A DNA stretch of 64,000 bases from Pseudomonadota bacterium (GTDB lineage: Bacteria > Pseudomonadota > Alphaproteobacteria > Dongiales > Dongiaceae). A program made the position numbers and the translations under genes. Where the stretch lies: contig JAJYUT010000003.1 of assembly GCA_021792365.1 (NCBI GenBank), forward strand, positions 955,615-1,019,614. Reading direction: 5' to 3'. A model generated the notes under the pieces. The model did not search any database. It worked only from the letters and a program-made list of their open reading frames with translations, and was not told the origin of the DNA. This document shows positions 42,310-51,876 of the stretch, in pieces (position 1 is the stretch's first letter; every line of letters starts with the position of its first letter).

Positions 42310-43878
42310 ATGACGAATCCGACCAGGCGACCGAAACCGGTAGTGCTGTGCATCCTCGATGGATGGGGCCATCGCCCGCAGCCCGACAACAACGCCATCC
42401 AGCAGGCGAACACCCCGAACTGGAATGCCATGGTGCGCGAATGCCCGCACGCCCTGATCGACGCGTCGGAGCTGCATGTCGGCCTGCCCGAAGGGCAGAT
42501 GGGCAATTCGGAGGTCGGCCATATGAATCTCGGCGCCGGCCGGGTGGTGATGCAGGATCTGCCGCGCATCGACCTTGCGATCAGCAAGGGCGAGCTGGCG
42601 GCCAATCCGCTGCTGAAGGACTTCATCGCGACGCTGAAGCGGAGCGGCGGCACCTGCCACCTGATGGGCCTGCTCTCCCCCGGCGGCGTGCACTCGCACC
42701 AGGCGCATCTGATCGCGCTGGCGAAGGCCCTGAGCGGCGCCGGTGTTCCGGTCGCGCTGCACGCGTTCCTCGATGGCCGAGACACGCCGCCGAGCAGCGC
42801 CAGGGACTATGTTTCGGAAGTCGCAGCGGCGATCACCGGCCTTCCCGATGTACGGTTCGCCACGGTCGGCGGGCGCTATTTCGCGATGGACCGCGACAAG
42901 AGATGGGAGCGCGTCGAACTCGCCTACGACACCTTCTTCGGGGAGGCGCCATATCGCGCGCCGAACGCGCTTGCCGCGGTCCAGGCCGCCTATGCGCGGG
43001 GGGAGACCGACGAATTCGTGAAACCGACGCTGATCGAGGGCTTCAACGGGATCAAGGACGGCGACGGATTGCTGATGGGCAATTTCCGCGCCGACCGCGC
43101 ACGGCAGATCCTGACGGCGCTGGTCGATCCGGCGTTCGACGGTTTCCAGCGCAAGCATACCGCCACGTTCGCCGCCGCATTGGGCATGGTGGAATATTCC
43201 AGCGAGCTCGCGAAGCTCATGCCGGCCCTGTTCCCGCCGATGGAGCTGAGGGACACGCTGGGCGAGATCGCTTCCAAGGCGGGCTTGAAGCAGTTGCGCA
43301 TCGCGGAGACCGAGAAATACGCGCATGTCACGTTCTTCTTCAACGGCGGGGAGGAGCGGCTGTTTGCCGGCGAGGAGCGCATCCTGGTGCCCTCGCCCAA
43401 GGTCGCGACCTATGACCTGAAGCCGGAGATGTCGGCCTATGAGGTGACGGACAAGCTGGTGGGTGCGATCGAGGCGGACAAGTTCGACCTCATCGTCGTC
43501 AACTTCGCCAACACCGACATGGTCGGTCATTCCGGGAATCTGACAGCGGCCATCAAGGCGGTCGAGGCGGTCGATCGCTGCCTCGGGCGGCTGCGCGCGG
43601 CGGTGGAAGCCAAGGGCGGCGCCATCCTGATCACCGCCGATCACGGCAACGCGGAGATGATGACGGACCCCATCACCGGCGAAGCGCATACGGCGCATAC
43701 GCTGAACCGCGTGCCCGTCATCGTGGTGGGGGCGCCGGGCCGCGACGTGCTCGACGGCAAGCTGGCGGACGTGGCGCCCACCCTGCTGGAGCTGATGGGG
43801 TTGCCCAAGCCTGCCACCATGACTGGCCGCTCGCTGCTCACCACTCGTGAGGATACGCGCGCCCGTGCTTCCGCCTGA
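42310..43878 (+). CDS. gpmI: 2,3-bisphosphoglycerate-independent phosphoglycerate mutase
   Basis: The 522-residue manganese enzyme interconverts 3- and 2-phosphoglycerate in glycolysis and gluconeogenesis. CILDGWG holds the first metal Asp, MGNSEVGHMNLGAGR the catalytic Ser67, and NFANTDMVGHSG and ADHGNAEMM later metal ligands. LDGRDTPPSSA is part of the family insertion. The ATG at 42310 starts the conserved sequence; a longer start at 42280 would overlap the lipoprotein gene. Confidence 0.96.
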   Translation: MTNPTRRPKPVVLCILDGWGHRPQPDNNAIQQANTPNWNAMVRECPHALIDASELHVGLPEGQMGNSEVGHMNLGAGRVVMQDLPRIDLAISKGELAANPLLKDFIATLKRSGGTCHLMGLLSPGGVHSHQAHLIALAKALSGAGVPVALHAFLDGRDTPPSSARDYVSEVAAAITGLPDVRFATVGGRYFAMDRDKRWERVELAYDTFFGEAPYRAPNALAAVQAAYARGETDEFVKPTLIEGFNGIKDGDGLLMGNFRADRARQILTALVDPAFDGFQRKHTATFAAALGMVEYSSELAKLMPALFPPMELRDTLGEIASKAGLKQLRIAETEKYAHVTFFFNGGEERLFAGEERILVPSPKVATYDLKPEMSAYEVTDKLVGAIEADKFDLIVVNFANTDMVGHSGNLTAAIKAVEAVDRCLGRLRAAVEAKGGAILITADHGNAEMMTDPITGEAHTAHTLNRVPVIVVGAPGRDVLDGKLADVAPTLLELMGLPKPATMTGRSLLTTREDTRARASA

Positions 43879-45235
43879 CCTGTCGCTCGCGCGGTCGATC
43901 GTTGCGCTGGCCCTGCTGCTGGCGGGCGCGGCGCCTGCGTGGAGCCAATCCGCGGACGAGCTGAAGCAGATCCAGGAGCAGATCAATCAGGGCAAGATCG
44001 AGGCTACCCAGCTCAAGCGCAAGGCCGATGCCCTCGCCCGCGACGTGGAACGCCTACAGCAGGCGCTGATCCGCTCCGCGGCGGAGGTGCAGGAGGCCGA
44101 AACCGAGGCGACGGAGCTTGAGCGCGAGCTGGCCGAGCTGGCGGAGCGCGAGAAGACGAGCGCCGCCGACCTGGAACGCAAGCGCGCGCAGCTGACCGAG
44201 ACGCTGATGGCCCTGGAGCGGCTGTCGCTCCGTCCCGCGCAAGTGGCATTCTTCTCCGATCGCACGCCGCTCGACGAGGCGCGCGCCGCCACGCTCATGG
44301 CGTCGGCCACCAAGGCTCTCGACCAGCGCGCGCGGGAGTTGCGCAGCGATCTCTCGGAAGTCCAGGAATTGCGCGAAGTGACGGCCGCGCGCCAGGAGGA
44401 GCTGGCCGCCTCGGTCGACCGCTTGGCCCAGGAGAACCAGCAACTGGCGGCGCTGCTCAAGGAGAAGGCGGAACTCCAGGAAGCCACCCTGGCGCAGAGC
44501 GAGGAGAGCAAGAAGCGCCAGGCGCAGCTCGCGAGCCAGGCGCAGAGCCTGAAGGAGCTGCTCGACCGGCTGGAGGCGGCCCGCGCCGAGGAAGAGGCGC
44601 GCCAGCAGGCCGCAGCCGCGGAAGCGGCGCGGAAGGCCGCCGAAGCGGCCAAGAAGGAGGCAGAGCGCCTGGCCGCGCAGGAACGCGCCAAGGAGGCCCA
44701 GGCGAAGGAAGCTCAGGCGAAGGAAGCTGAGTCGAAGGAAGCTCAGGGCGCCAGCGAAGCTCCGGCCGATAGCGGCGCGCAGGTGGCCGCAATCGAGCGC
44801 CCCCCCGCCCCCGCCATGCGCCTGCAGCCGCCACCGGGCGACCTGCCGAGCTTCCCGAAGCAGCCCGGCGGGCTGTTCCGGCCGGCCCGCGGGGAGATTG
44901 CGGCGAAATTTGGGCAGCGCACCGAGGCTTTCGGCGAAGGCAAGGGCCTTGTCATCACCACCCGCACCGGGGCTCAGGTGGTGGCGCCGTTCGATGGCCA
45001 GATTGTTTTCGAGGGGCCGTTCCGGTCCTATGGGCAAATATTGATCATCGAGCACCGCGGCGGCTATCATACGGTGCTGGCCGGCCTTGCCCATGTCGAC
45101 GTCGTGGTCGGACAATGGATGAAAGCCGGCGAGCCTGTGGGCGCGATGATTGAAACGGCGCAAGCGCGCCCCCAGCTTTATGTCGAACTGCGTCGCAGCG
45201 GACAACCGTTCGACCCGGCCCCCTGGTTTAAGTGA
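43847..45235 (+). CDS. envC: EnvC-like murein hydrolase activator
   Basis: The protein of up to 462 residues has a signal peptide, a long Ala/Glu/Lys-rich coiled coil (about residues 30-300), a Pro-rich linker and a C-terminal LytM/M23 domain. Zinc ligands of active M23 peptidases are missing: the first His and Asp positions fall in EGKGLVITTRTG and the HxH region reads VLAGLAHV. As in EnvC, it therefore most likely activates amidases at the division septum rather than cutting peptidoglycan. It overlaps gpmI by 32 bases with a GTG start; a second GTG at 43865 has GAGGA upstream and is also likely. Confidence 0.87.
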   Translation: MRIRAPVLPPDLSLARSIVALALLLAGAAPAWSQSADELKQIQEQINQGKIEATQLKRKADALARDVERLQQALIRSAAEVQEAETEATELERELAELAEREKTSAADLERKRAQLTETLMALERLSLRPAQVAFFSDRTPLDEARAATLMASATKALDQRARELRSDLSEVQELREVTAARQEELAASVDRLAQENQQLAALLKEKAELQEATLAQSEESKKRQAQLASQAQSLKELLDRLEAARAEEEARQQAAAAEAARKAAEAAKKEAERLAAQERAKEAQAKEAQAKEAESKEAQGASEAPADSGAQVAAIERPPAPAMRLQPPPGDLPSFPKQPGGLFRPARGEIAAKFGQRTEAFGEGKGLVITTRTGAQVVAPFDGQIVFEGPFRSYGQILIIEHRGGYHTVLAGLAHVDVVVGQWMKAGEPVGAMIETAQARPQLYVELRRSGQPFDPAPWFK

Positions 45236-45277
45236 TCCGTAAGGTCGCACCAGGATACTGCCAACGACGATGGGCAG

Positions 45278-46723
45278 ATGTCTCGCACTTCACAGAAGGT
45301 CGCTAAGCGAATGTTCCGAACCTCACTTCTCGCTGCCACCGCGCTGGTCGCCGGTCTTGCGATCGGCGGCGTCGCCTTCCATGGCTCCGGTGTCCGGGCG
45401 CAAGCCGCTTCCTCCCCCAACACCTATGAGCAGCTCAACCTGTTCGGCGAGGTGTTCGAGCGCATCCGCGACAATTACGTCGAGACGGCGGACGATCAGA
45501 AGCTGATCGAGGCGGCCGTCAACGGCATGCTGACCTCGCTCGACCCGCATTCGAGCTATCTCAATCAGAAAGACTTCGGGGACATGCAAGTCCAAACCAG
45601 GGGCGAGTTCGGCGGCCTTGGCATCGAAGTCACGCTGGAAGAGGGCCTGGTCAAGGTCGTCTCGCCGATGGACGGCACGCCGGCGGCCGAAGCCGGGCTG
45701 CAGCCGGGCGACCTCATCTCCGCGCTCGACGGCCAGCCGATCATGGGCCTGACGCTGAACGAGGCAGTCGAGAAGATGCGCGGCGAGGTCGGCTCCTCGA
45801 TCCGCCTCACCGTGATCCGCGGCAGCCAGGATCCGTTCGATGTGACGCTGAAGCGCGCCGTCATCGCGGTCAAGTCGGTGCGCTGGGAGCTTGAGGACGG
45901 CAATATCGGCTATATCCGCATCTCCAGCTTCAGCGAGAAGACCGATAGCGGCCTGCGCGAGGCCCTCGCCAAGCTCAAGGAGGCGAGCAAGAACGACATC
46001 CAGGGCCTCGTCCTCGACCTCCGTAACAATCCGGGCGGCCTGCTCGACCAGGCGATCGCCGTGAGCGATGACTTCCTCGACAAGGGCGAGATCGTCTCCA
46101 CCCGCGGGCGCAGGAGCGAGGAGGCGCAGCGCTGGAACGCCGAATCGGGCGACCTGATGGAGAGCAAGCCGATCGTCATCCTGATCAACGGCGGCTCCGC
46201 CTCGGCCTCGGAGATCGTGGCCGGCGCGTTACAGGACCAGCGGCGCGCGATCGTGCTGGGCACCCAGTCCTTCGGCAAGGGATCGGTGCAGTCGATCATC
46301 CCGATTCCCAATCACGGCGCCATCCGCCTGACCACGGCGCGCTACTACACGCCCTCCGGCCGCTCGATCCAGGCGAAGGGCATCGAGCCCGACATCGAGG
46401 TCCAGCAGGCCAAGGTCGAGGCGCTGGGTCCGGAGCGCGGCACGCATGAGGCGGATCTGCGCGGCGCCCTGTCCAACCCCGACGACACGAAGAACACGCC
46501 GGAGCAATTGCCGGCGGAGACCCAGGGCGTCGAGGAGCAGCAGGACCAGCCGGCAGACAAACCGGCCGACAACAATGCCGCCGAGACCAAGCCGGAGGAG
46601 AAGGAAGCCTTCGTCGGCTCGGAGCGTGAGCAGATCGCGCGGCCGACCGAGGACTACCAGTTGGCGCGCGCGATCGATCTGCTGCGCGGCCTCACGCTGC
46701 TGCAGAAGCAGGCCGCGAAGTAG
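45278..46723 (+). CDS. ctpA: C-terminal processing protease, S41 family
   Basis: The 481-residue periplasmic serine protease has a signal or anchor segment, a PDZ domain (about 100-185, GLGIEVTLEEGLVKVVSPMD) and an S41 catalytic domain. The Ser is in INGGSASASEIVAGAL and the Lys in TQSFGKGSVQS. After about residue 390 there is a Glu/Pro/Lys-rich low-complexity tail. It follows envC as in many Alphaproteobacteria and probably processes envelope proteins such as peptidoglycan hydrolases. Confidence 0.94.
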   Translation: MSRTSQKVAKRMFRTSLLAATALVAGLAIGGVAFHGSGVRAQAASSPNTYEQLNLFGEVFERIRDNYVETADDQKLIEAAVNGMLTSLDPHSSYLNQKDFGDMQVQTRGEFGGLGIEVTLEEGLVKVVSPMDGTPAAEAGLQPGDLISALDGQPIMGLTLNEAVEKMRGEVGSSIRLTVIRGSQDPFDVTLKRAVIAVKSVRWELEDGNIGYIRISSFSEKTDSGLREALAKLKEASKNDIQGLVLDLRNNPGGLLDQAIAVSDDFLDKGEIVSTRGRRSEEAQRWNAESGDLMESKPIVILINGGSASASEIVAGALQDQRRAIVLGTQSFGKGSVQSIIPIPNHGAIRLTTARYYTPSGRSIQAKGIEPDIEVQQAKVEALGPERGTHEADLRGALSNPDDTKNTPEQLPAETQGVEEQQDQPADKPADNNAAETKPEEKEAFVGSEREQIARPTEDYQLARAIDLLRGLTLLQKQAAK

Positions 46724-46745
46724 CGCGTCCAGGAAGGATCTATCC

Positions 46746-47780
46746 TTGCGTTCATCGGGGTCGCCACAGTCCGGGTTCGGGCTGTTCGGCGGCCCCGGTT
46801 TTCTTGTGGTGTGCCTGCTGCTCGTCGGCATCGCCGGAGCGGTGGCCTATCTCGCGCTCGCCGGCGGCATCGGCGCGATGGGCACGGCGACGATCAGCCT
46901 GCCGGGCGCCGGCGTGCCAGGCGGAATCGCACCGCAGGCACAGGACGGAGCGCACGCCGTTGCCGGCGCCACGACGCCGCTGCAATCCATGCCGGCGGCG
47001 CCGATCGCCAAGGAGATGACGGTCAGCGTCGCGATCGAGGAAGACCTCTCGCCGGCCGACTTGCTCGCGAAATACCCACCCGATCCCGGCGCCGCGCTGC
47101 CGGTCGGCGCGGACGACCTGCCGGCGTGGCAGCGCTTCGGCCGCGACAGCATGATCTCGCCTCAGGCCCGGCGCGTCGCGCTGGTCATAACCGGCCTCGG
47201 CCGCAACCGGACCGATACCGTGCGCGCGATCACCGGCGCGCCGCCCGAAGCCACCCTGAGCTTCGATCCCGATGCTGCGCACCTCGCGCAATGGATCGCC
47301 GCGGCCCGCGCCTATGGGCACGAGGCGTTCCTGGACCTGCCGCTGCGCGAAACGGCGCGGGCGGGTGCGCTCGCGCCCGCGCACAGCCCCGAGGAGAACC
47401 TGCGAATCCTCGATGCGATGCTGGCGCGCGCACCGATGATCGCCGGCGTCGCGATCAACGGCGGGGAGGCGTTCCTGGCGGATGGCACGGCCTTGCAGCC
47501 GATTCTCGGCCACCTCCACGCCGCCGGCCTGGCGATCGTCGGCTTGCCGGTCACAGCGCCGCTCACCCTCGCGGCGGACGAAACCATCGCGCGCAACGCG
47601 TCCCAGGCGGATCTCGCGCGATCGATCGATTCCGCAATGGGCCTGGCGGCCCGACGCGGTGCGGCTCTCGGCCTCGTCGAGTCGTCGAGCGCCACCACCT
47701 TGTTTCCCGCTTGGCAGCGCGCCCTGGTCGGACGCGATGAAATTTCTCTTGTGCCGGCAAGCGCTTTGGTCAAAGACTGA
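46746..47780 (+). CDS. Divergent polysaccharide deacetylase (YibQ-like), membrane-anchored
   Basis: The 344-residue protein has one N-terminal membrane helix and a periplasmic domain of the divergent polysaccharide deacetylase family: RRVALVITGLGRN, ATLSFDPDA, HEAFLDLPLRE and VAINGGEAFLAD. The usual catalytic Asp/His set of deacetylases is largely altered, as in the rest of this family. I chose a TTG start at 46746, because AGGAAGGA lies eight bases before it and no ATG or GTG precedes the helix. It sits in the conserved envC-ctpA-rppH order. Confidence 0.83.
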   Translation: MRSSGSPQSGFGLFGGPGFLVVCLLLVGIAGAVAYLALAGGIGAMGTATISLPGAGVPGGIAPQAQDGAHAVAGATTPLQSMPAAPIAKEMTVSVAIEEDLSPADLLAKYPPDPGAALPVGADDLPAWQRFGRDSMISPQARRVALVITGLGRNRTDTVRAITGAPPEATLSFDPDAAHLAQWIAAARAYGHEAFLDLPLRETARAGALAPAHSPEENLRILDAMLARAPMIAGVAINGGEAFLADGTALQPILGHLHAAGLAIVGLPVTAPLTLAADETIARNASQADLARSIDSAMGLAARRGAALGLVESSSATTLFPAWQRALVGRDEISLVPASALVKD

Positions 47781-47810
47781 GCCGCCGGCCAGTCTTTGAA
47801 TGTTCGTTCA

Positions 47811-48311
47811 ATGAAAAAACCACGAATCTTGACGGAAGCGCAGATCGCCGACCTGCCCTACCGGCCGGGTGTCGGCATCATGCTGGTCAATCAGAGAGGG
47901 CAGATCTTCGTCGCACAGCGGATCGACAATCCCGGCCCCGCCTGGCAGATGCCGCAGGGCGGCATCGACGAGGGCGAGGAGCCGATGCAGGCCGCCTGGC
48001 GCGAACTCATGGAGGAGGTCGGCACCGACCGCGCGCGCTATGTCGGCGAGAGCCGCGAGTGGCTGACCTACGACCTGCCGATTGAGCTGGTGCCCCAGAT
48101 CTGGAAGGGCAGGTTCCGCGGCCAACGGCAGAAGTGGTTTCTCTTCCGCTTTCTCGGGACCGATCGCGACATCAACATCGCGACCGAGCACCCCGAGTTC
48201 TCCTCCTGGCGCTGGGCCGAGCTCGAGGAACTGCCGGCGCTCATCGTGCCGTTCAAGCGCAATCTCTATCACCAGCTGCTCACGGAATTCGCGCCGCTGA
48301 TCCGGCGCTAG
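47811..48311 (+). CDS. rppH: RNA pyrophosphohydrolase
   Basis: The 166-residue Nudix enzyme removes pyrophosphate from the 5' end of mRNA, starting RNase E decay. The Nudix box is [20 protein letters not shown], and WQMPQGG and [10 protein letters not shown] are typical of RppH. The ATG at 47811 begins the family sequence; a TTG 15 bases earlier is possible. Neither has a clear ribosome binding site. Confidence 0.95.
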   Translation: MKKPRILTEAQIADLPYRPGVGIMLVNQRGQIFVAQRIDNPGPAWQMPQGGIDEGEEPMQAAWRELMEEVGTDRARYVGESREWLTYDLPIELVPQIWKGRFRGQRQKWFLFRFLGTDRDINIATEHPEFSSWRWAELEELPALIVPFKRNLYHQLLTEFAPLIRR

Positions 48312-48391
48312 ACTTCCGTGCGACCCTTCTCTCGCTAGACTCCGGCGGCGGGGATCGCTACCAAGGCCCCAACCGACAACAGGAGATCATC

Positions 48392-48868
48392 ATGGCCAAG
48401 CTCAAGGTCCACGACGTCGCGCCGGACAAGCTGAAGACCCTCACCAAGGCGGTGATGTCGACCGACCGCGGCGACATCACGCTCGAATTCTATCCCGACG
48501 TCGCGCCCAACACCGTCGCCAATTTCTACACCCTCGCCCAGGATGGCTTCTATGACGGGCTGAAGTTCCATCGCGTCATTCCAGGCTTCGTGGCCCAGGG
48601 TGGCTGCCCGCAGGGCAGCGGCGCCGGCGGGCCGGGCTGGGAGATCGCGTGCGAGCTCAAGGGCAATCCGCACAAGCATGTCGAGGGTTCGCTGTCCATG
48701 GCCCATCGCGGCCGCGACACCGGCGGATCGCAGTTCTTCCTGGTGCTGGAGCCGCAGCCGCACCTCGACAACAATCACACCGTGTTCGGCCAAGTGACCG
48801 AAGGGCTCGAGGTGATGCACGCTTTGAAGCAGGGCGACAAGATCAAGAGCGTGCGTTTCGCGGCGTAG
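48392..48868 (+). CDS. Cyclophilin-type peptidyl-prolyl isomerase
   Basis: The 158-residue protein is a bare cyclophilin domain without a signal peptide, so it is cytosolic (PpiB-like). The active-site Arg is in [13 protein letters not shown], with [20 protein letters not shown] and [11 protein letters not shown] following. AGGAGATCATC upstream gives a good ribosome binding site. It helps fold proteins by proline isomerisation. Confidence 0.94.
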   Translation: MAKLKVHDVAPDKLKTLTKAVMSTDRGDITLEFYPDVAPNTVANFYTLAQDGFYDGLKFHRVIPGFVAQGGCPQGSGAGGPGWEIACELKGNPHKHVEGSLSMAHRGRDTGGSQFFLVLEPQPHLDNNHTVFGQVTEGLEVMHALKQGDKIKSVRFAA

Positions 48869-48879
48869 AGCGCCGCGTT

Positions 48880-49722
48880 TCAGTGCAATAAGAGCGCGCC
48901 CAGGGCAACCATCGCGATGGCGAGATAACGGCGCGGGTGGAAGCGCTCCTTCAAAATGAAGGCGCTGAAGATGGCGGCGAAGATCACGCTGGTCTCGCGT
49001 AAGGCCGCCACTTGCGCCATGAAGGCCTGGCTCATGGCATAGATCGCGATGCCGTAGGCCGCCATCGACAGGGCGCCACCGATCACGCCCACCCGCCAGT
49101 GGCGCGCCACCAGACCGAACAGCGCCGGGCCGCGCCGCCAATAGGCGATCAGCACCAGGGCAGGCGCATCCAGCACGAACAGCCAGACGATGTAGCCGTA
49201 TTTGTCGCCGGCGACGCGCACCCCCTGCCCGTCGCTGAGCGTATAGCCCATGATGGTGAGGCCGGTCAGCAAGCCGAAGATCACCGGCCGCCATTTGTGC
49301 TCCCGGTCCGCGACCCGGTCGATTGCCAGGCTGAAGATGCCGGCGGAGATCGCCGCGACGCCCAGGATCTCCATCGTCGACAGCACCTCGCCGACGAACA
49401 TCCAGGAGGTCACCCCGACCAGCAGCGGCGCCGAGCCACGCGCGATCGGGTAGACCAGCGACAGGTCGCCATAGCGGTAGCCGAACAGCAGGAAGACGTA
49501 GTAGCCGACATGAGTCAGCACGGAACCGAGCAGGAAGATCCAGCTCTCCGGATCGGGAAACGACACGAAGGGCGTGAAGGCGAGCGCGATGAGCCCAGCC
49601 ATGCCCGTCATCAGGGTCATGTTGACCAGCGCGTCGTCGCCGAACTTGACCAGCACGTTCCAGGCGGCATGCATCACAGCCGCCAGCAGGACGAGCAGGG
49701 TCCATCCAAGAGTAAGGGTCAC
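48880..49722 (-). CDS. EamA/DMT-superfamily transporter
   Basis: The 280-residue protein has ten hydrophobic helices in two EamA halves, for example YGDLSLVYPIARGSAPLLVG in the first and ETSVIFAAIFSAFILKERF in the second. Such proteins export amino acids, nucleosides or other metabolites; the substrate is not visible. It is convergent with the cyclophilin gene, with 11 bases between them and no hairpin there. Confidence 0.87.
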   Translation of the reverse strand: MTLTLGWTLLVLLAAVMHAAWNVLVKFGDDALVNMTLMTGMAGLIALAFTPFVSFPDPESWIFLLGSVLTHVGYYVFLLFGYRYGDLSLVYPIARGSAPLLVGVTSWMFVGEVLSTMEILGVAAISAGIFSLAIDRVADREHKWRPVIFGLLTGLTIMGYTLSDGQGVRVAGDKYGYIVWLFVLDAPALVLIAYWRRGPALFGLVARHWRVGVIGGALSMAAYGIAIYAMSQAFMAQVAALRETSVIFAAIFSAFILKERFHPRRYLAIAMVALGALLLH

Positions 49723-49823
49723 AGGAATCCGGTCAGAGGCAGGAACGTGTCACGAAACGGTCACGATCCTCGCACGGACCCTGCGCCGCCGCAAATCGGT
49801 TGCGCCGATGGCGGCATAGACAG

Positions 49824-49890
49824 AAAAACGGAAGCCAGAAGTCAAAAGCCGATCACAGACCGTCTTCGACTTCCGACTTCCGTCTTCTGG
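49824..49890 (-). terminator. Probable terminator after the homocysteine methyltransferase gene
   Basis: Bases 49829-49843 and 49868-49882 form an imperfect 15-base stem with three mismatches. Alternatively 49835-49841 pairs with 49884-49890 over seven bases. On the minus strand a run of five Ts follows. Confidence 0.6.
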
Positions 49891-49897
49891 TTTGCAA

Positions 49898-50857
49898 TCA
49901 GGCCGCCAAACACGCGGTGCAGATTTCCTCCACGTGGCGGTGATCGGTGCCGCAGCAGCCGCCCATCACCGTGAGCTTCGGCAGCAGCCTCCGCAGTTCG
50001 CGATACTGCGCGCCAAGCTCCCGCGGGTTGCCGGAATCGAGCTCGGTCGAATCATTGAGCTCCGCGTGGCTCTTTGCCGAGGCGTTTGCCCGCACGCCGG
50101 CGATGCGCGCGCGCCAGGCGCCGCCCGTCCTGAGCACGCTCTCGAAATGCGTCGGGTGCGCGCAATTGATCATGTAATAGGCCGGTGCATGGCCGGTCGC
50201 GCCGTCCACCGCCTCAATCGCCTCCTGCAGGGTCTGGCCGGTCGGCAACTTTCCGTCGGTCTCGACCGTGAAGGAGATGGCGACCGGCATGTTGGCTTCC
50301 ATCGCCGCGCGCGTCAGGCCGACCGCCTCGTTCACGTTGGTCATGGTGATGGCGGAGACCATGTCCGCATCCGTCTCGGCGAACACCGCGACCTGCTCGG
50401 CATGATAATCCTGCGCTTCCTTCACGCTCATCACGGCGCCGGGGTCATAGCCGTCGCCGCGCGGGCCGAGGCAGCCGCTGATCACGATCGGAGTCGAGGA
50501 CGATTCGTACGTCCTCCGCAGCTCGGCCAGCAGCGCGATGCTGTCGCGGTTCGCGTGGGCCAAGGCTTCCTTGGAGTAACCCAGTTTCTGGCCCCAATCG
50601 GCGCTCGCGCGCCAAGTCGCGCTTTCCAAAATGAAGCCGACCCGATTGTTTACGGCGATTTTCACATACCGCTCGTAGTACTTGCGCAGGGCATCCCAGC
50701 CGGCGCGGTCGCGCAGCAGATCGAAGGCCGCGAAATGCGGCAGCTCCAGCCCTTCCAGGAAGATCAGGGTGGTTTCGATCCCGCCATCAGTCAGGAACAG
50801 CTTGCCATCGAGTTGCGGCAGATAACGCCGATGTTTACCAAGGTTACTCATCGCCAA
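49898..50857 (-). CDS. Homocysteine S-methyltransferase family protein
   Basis: The 319-residue zinc enzyme belongs to the MmuM/BHMT-type family. Zinc Cys residues are seen in MINCAHPTHF and in MGGCCGTDHRHV near the C-terminus, and the N-terminus has FLTDGGIETTLIF. It probably methylates homocysteine, using S-methylmethionine, betaine or a similar donor, although several homologues act on other thiols or selenols. It is divergent from a TetR regulator gene that may control it. An ATG at 50851 may be used instead. Confidence 0.88.
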   Translation of the reverse strand: MAMSNLGKHRRYLPQLDGKLFLTDGGIETTLIFLEGLELPHFAAFDLLRDRAGWDALRKYYERYVKIAVNNRVGFILESATWRASADWGQKLGYSKEALAHANRDSIALLAELRRTYESSSTPIVISGCLGPRGDGYDPGAVMSVKEAQDYHAEQVAVFAETDADMVSAITMTNVNEAVGLTRAAMEANMPVAISFTVETDGKLPTGQTLQEAIEAVDGATGHAPAYYMINCAHPTHFESVLRTGGAWRARIAGVRANASAKSHAELNDSTELDSGNPRELGAQYRELRRLLPKLTVMGGCCGTDHRHVEEICTACLAA

Positions 50858-51039
50858 ATTCCTCTTATTCGAACGACGCAGGGGCGCCGCGACGCGCGGG
50901 AACCTGACGGCAAGCAGCGTTTCAATCCAGCAGGCCCGCGGTCAAGCCGCGAAGAACAGGGACTTTTCGAGGCGGATCAGTCCGTTAGAGGCCTTTTACG
51001 AAGGGGTCGCAGGCTTTCGGCGAGCATCTTGGGACTGCA

Positions 51040-51058
51040 ACTGTACCTGTGGTACAGT
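51040..51058. promoter_or_regulatory. 19-base operator-like palindrome before the TetR gene
   Basis: ACTGTACC and GGTACAGT are perfect eight-base arms around TGT. The site ends five bases before the ATG at 51064, so the regulator bound there would block its own promoter or start. The size and symmetry are typical of TetR operators. Confidence 0.75.
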
Positions 51059-51063
51059 GGCGT

Positions 51064-51690
51064 ATGCTCGACATGTCATCCCGCAAAGGCTCGCTCACCC
51101 GTGAGCGCATCCTGGATTTGGCGGAAGCTGCCGTCCTGGAGAAAGGATTTGCCGCGACCTCGATCGACGAGCTGATCGCGGCGGCCGGCATCACCAAGAG
51201 CGGCTTCTTCTACCACTTCAAGGACAAGGGCGAGCTCGCGGTTGCGCTCATGGAGCGCTACATCGCCCATAATGACGCCGTCCTGGCCGACATCTTCCGG
51301 CGCGCGGACGAGCTCAACGAGGATCCGCTGCACGGCTTCCTGGTCGCCATGAAGCTGTTCGCGGAAATGACCGCCGATCTGCCGAGCACGCATCCGGGTT
51401 GCCTGGTCGCCTCCTTCTGCTACCAGGACCGGCTGTTCAGCCAGGAGGTGCGGGATTTGGCCCATCGGGGCGTCTTGACCTGGCGCAAGCTGTTCCTCGA
51501 GCGTCTGAACCGCGTCGCCGAGCACTATCCGCCCAAAATCCCGGTCGATCTCGAGGCGCTCGCCGACATGGCGAACGCGCTGGTCGATGGCGGCATCATC
51601 CAGTCGCGCGTCATGCGCGACAAAGCCATCCTGCCGCAGCAGATCATGCTCTATCGCGACTTCGTCCGCGCGGTGTTCCTCGGCGCTTAA
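51064..51690 (+). CDS. TetR/AcrR family transcriptional regulator
   Basis: The 208-residue protein has an N-terminal TetR helix-turn-helix: TRERILDLAEAAVLEKGFAA then ELIAAAGITKSGFFYHFKDK. The C-terminal ligand domain contains HPGCLVASFCYQD. In-frame codons before 51064 lie inside the palindromic operator, so I place the start at 51064 or at the ATG at 51073. Its natural targets are itself and the divergent homocysteine methyltransferase gene; the ligand is unknown. Confidence 0.9.
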   Translation: MLDMSSRKGSLTRERILDLAEAAVLEKGFAATSIDELIAAAGITKSGFFYHFKDKGELAVALMERYIAHNDAVLADIFRRADELNEDPLHGFLVAMKLFAEMTADLPSTHPGCLVASFCYQDRLFSQEVRDLAHRGVLTWRKLFLERLNRVAEHYPPKIPVDLEALADMANALVDGGIIQSRVMRDKAILPQQIMLYRDFVRAVFLGA

Positions 51691-51876
51691 TTCGCTCCTC
51701 TCATTGCCTCTTCCCCAACGTCGTGTTCGCCCAGATAGCTGTTCCCAGCGCCGTCGGCGGGCTCTGGTTCAGGTGCGCCCGCTTCGCCGGCCCGGCCCCC
51801 CAACAAGCGGCGCTTGCTACTCATCCGACGCTGTGCCCGGCCGCGGCGCCACGCGTGGCATCGTAAGCATGGGCTG

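Noticed and set aside
51687..51824. Small minus-strand frame after the TetR gene (MSSKRRLLGGRAGE...)
   Set aside because: It has no ribosome binding site or conserved feature, overlaps the TetR stop and has Pro/Gly/Glu composition expected of a chance frame in GC-rich DNA.
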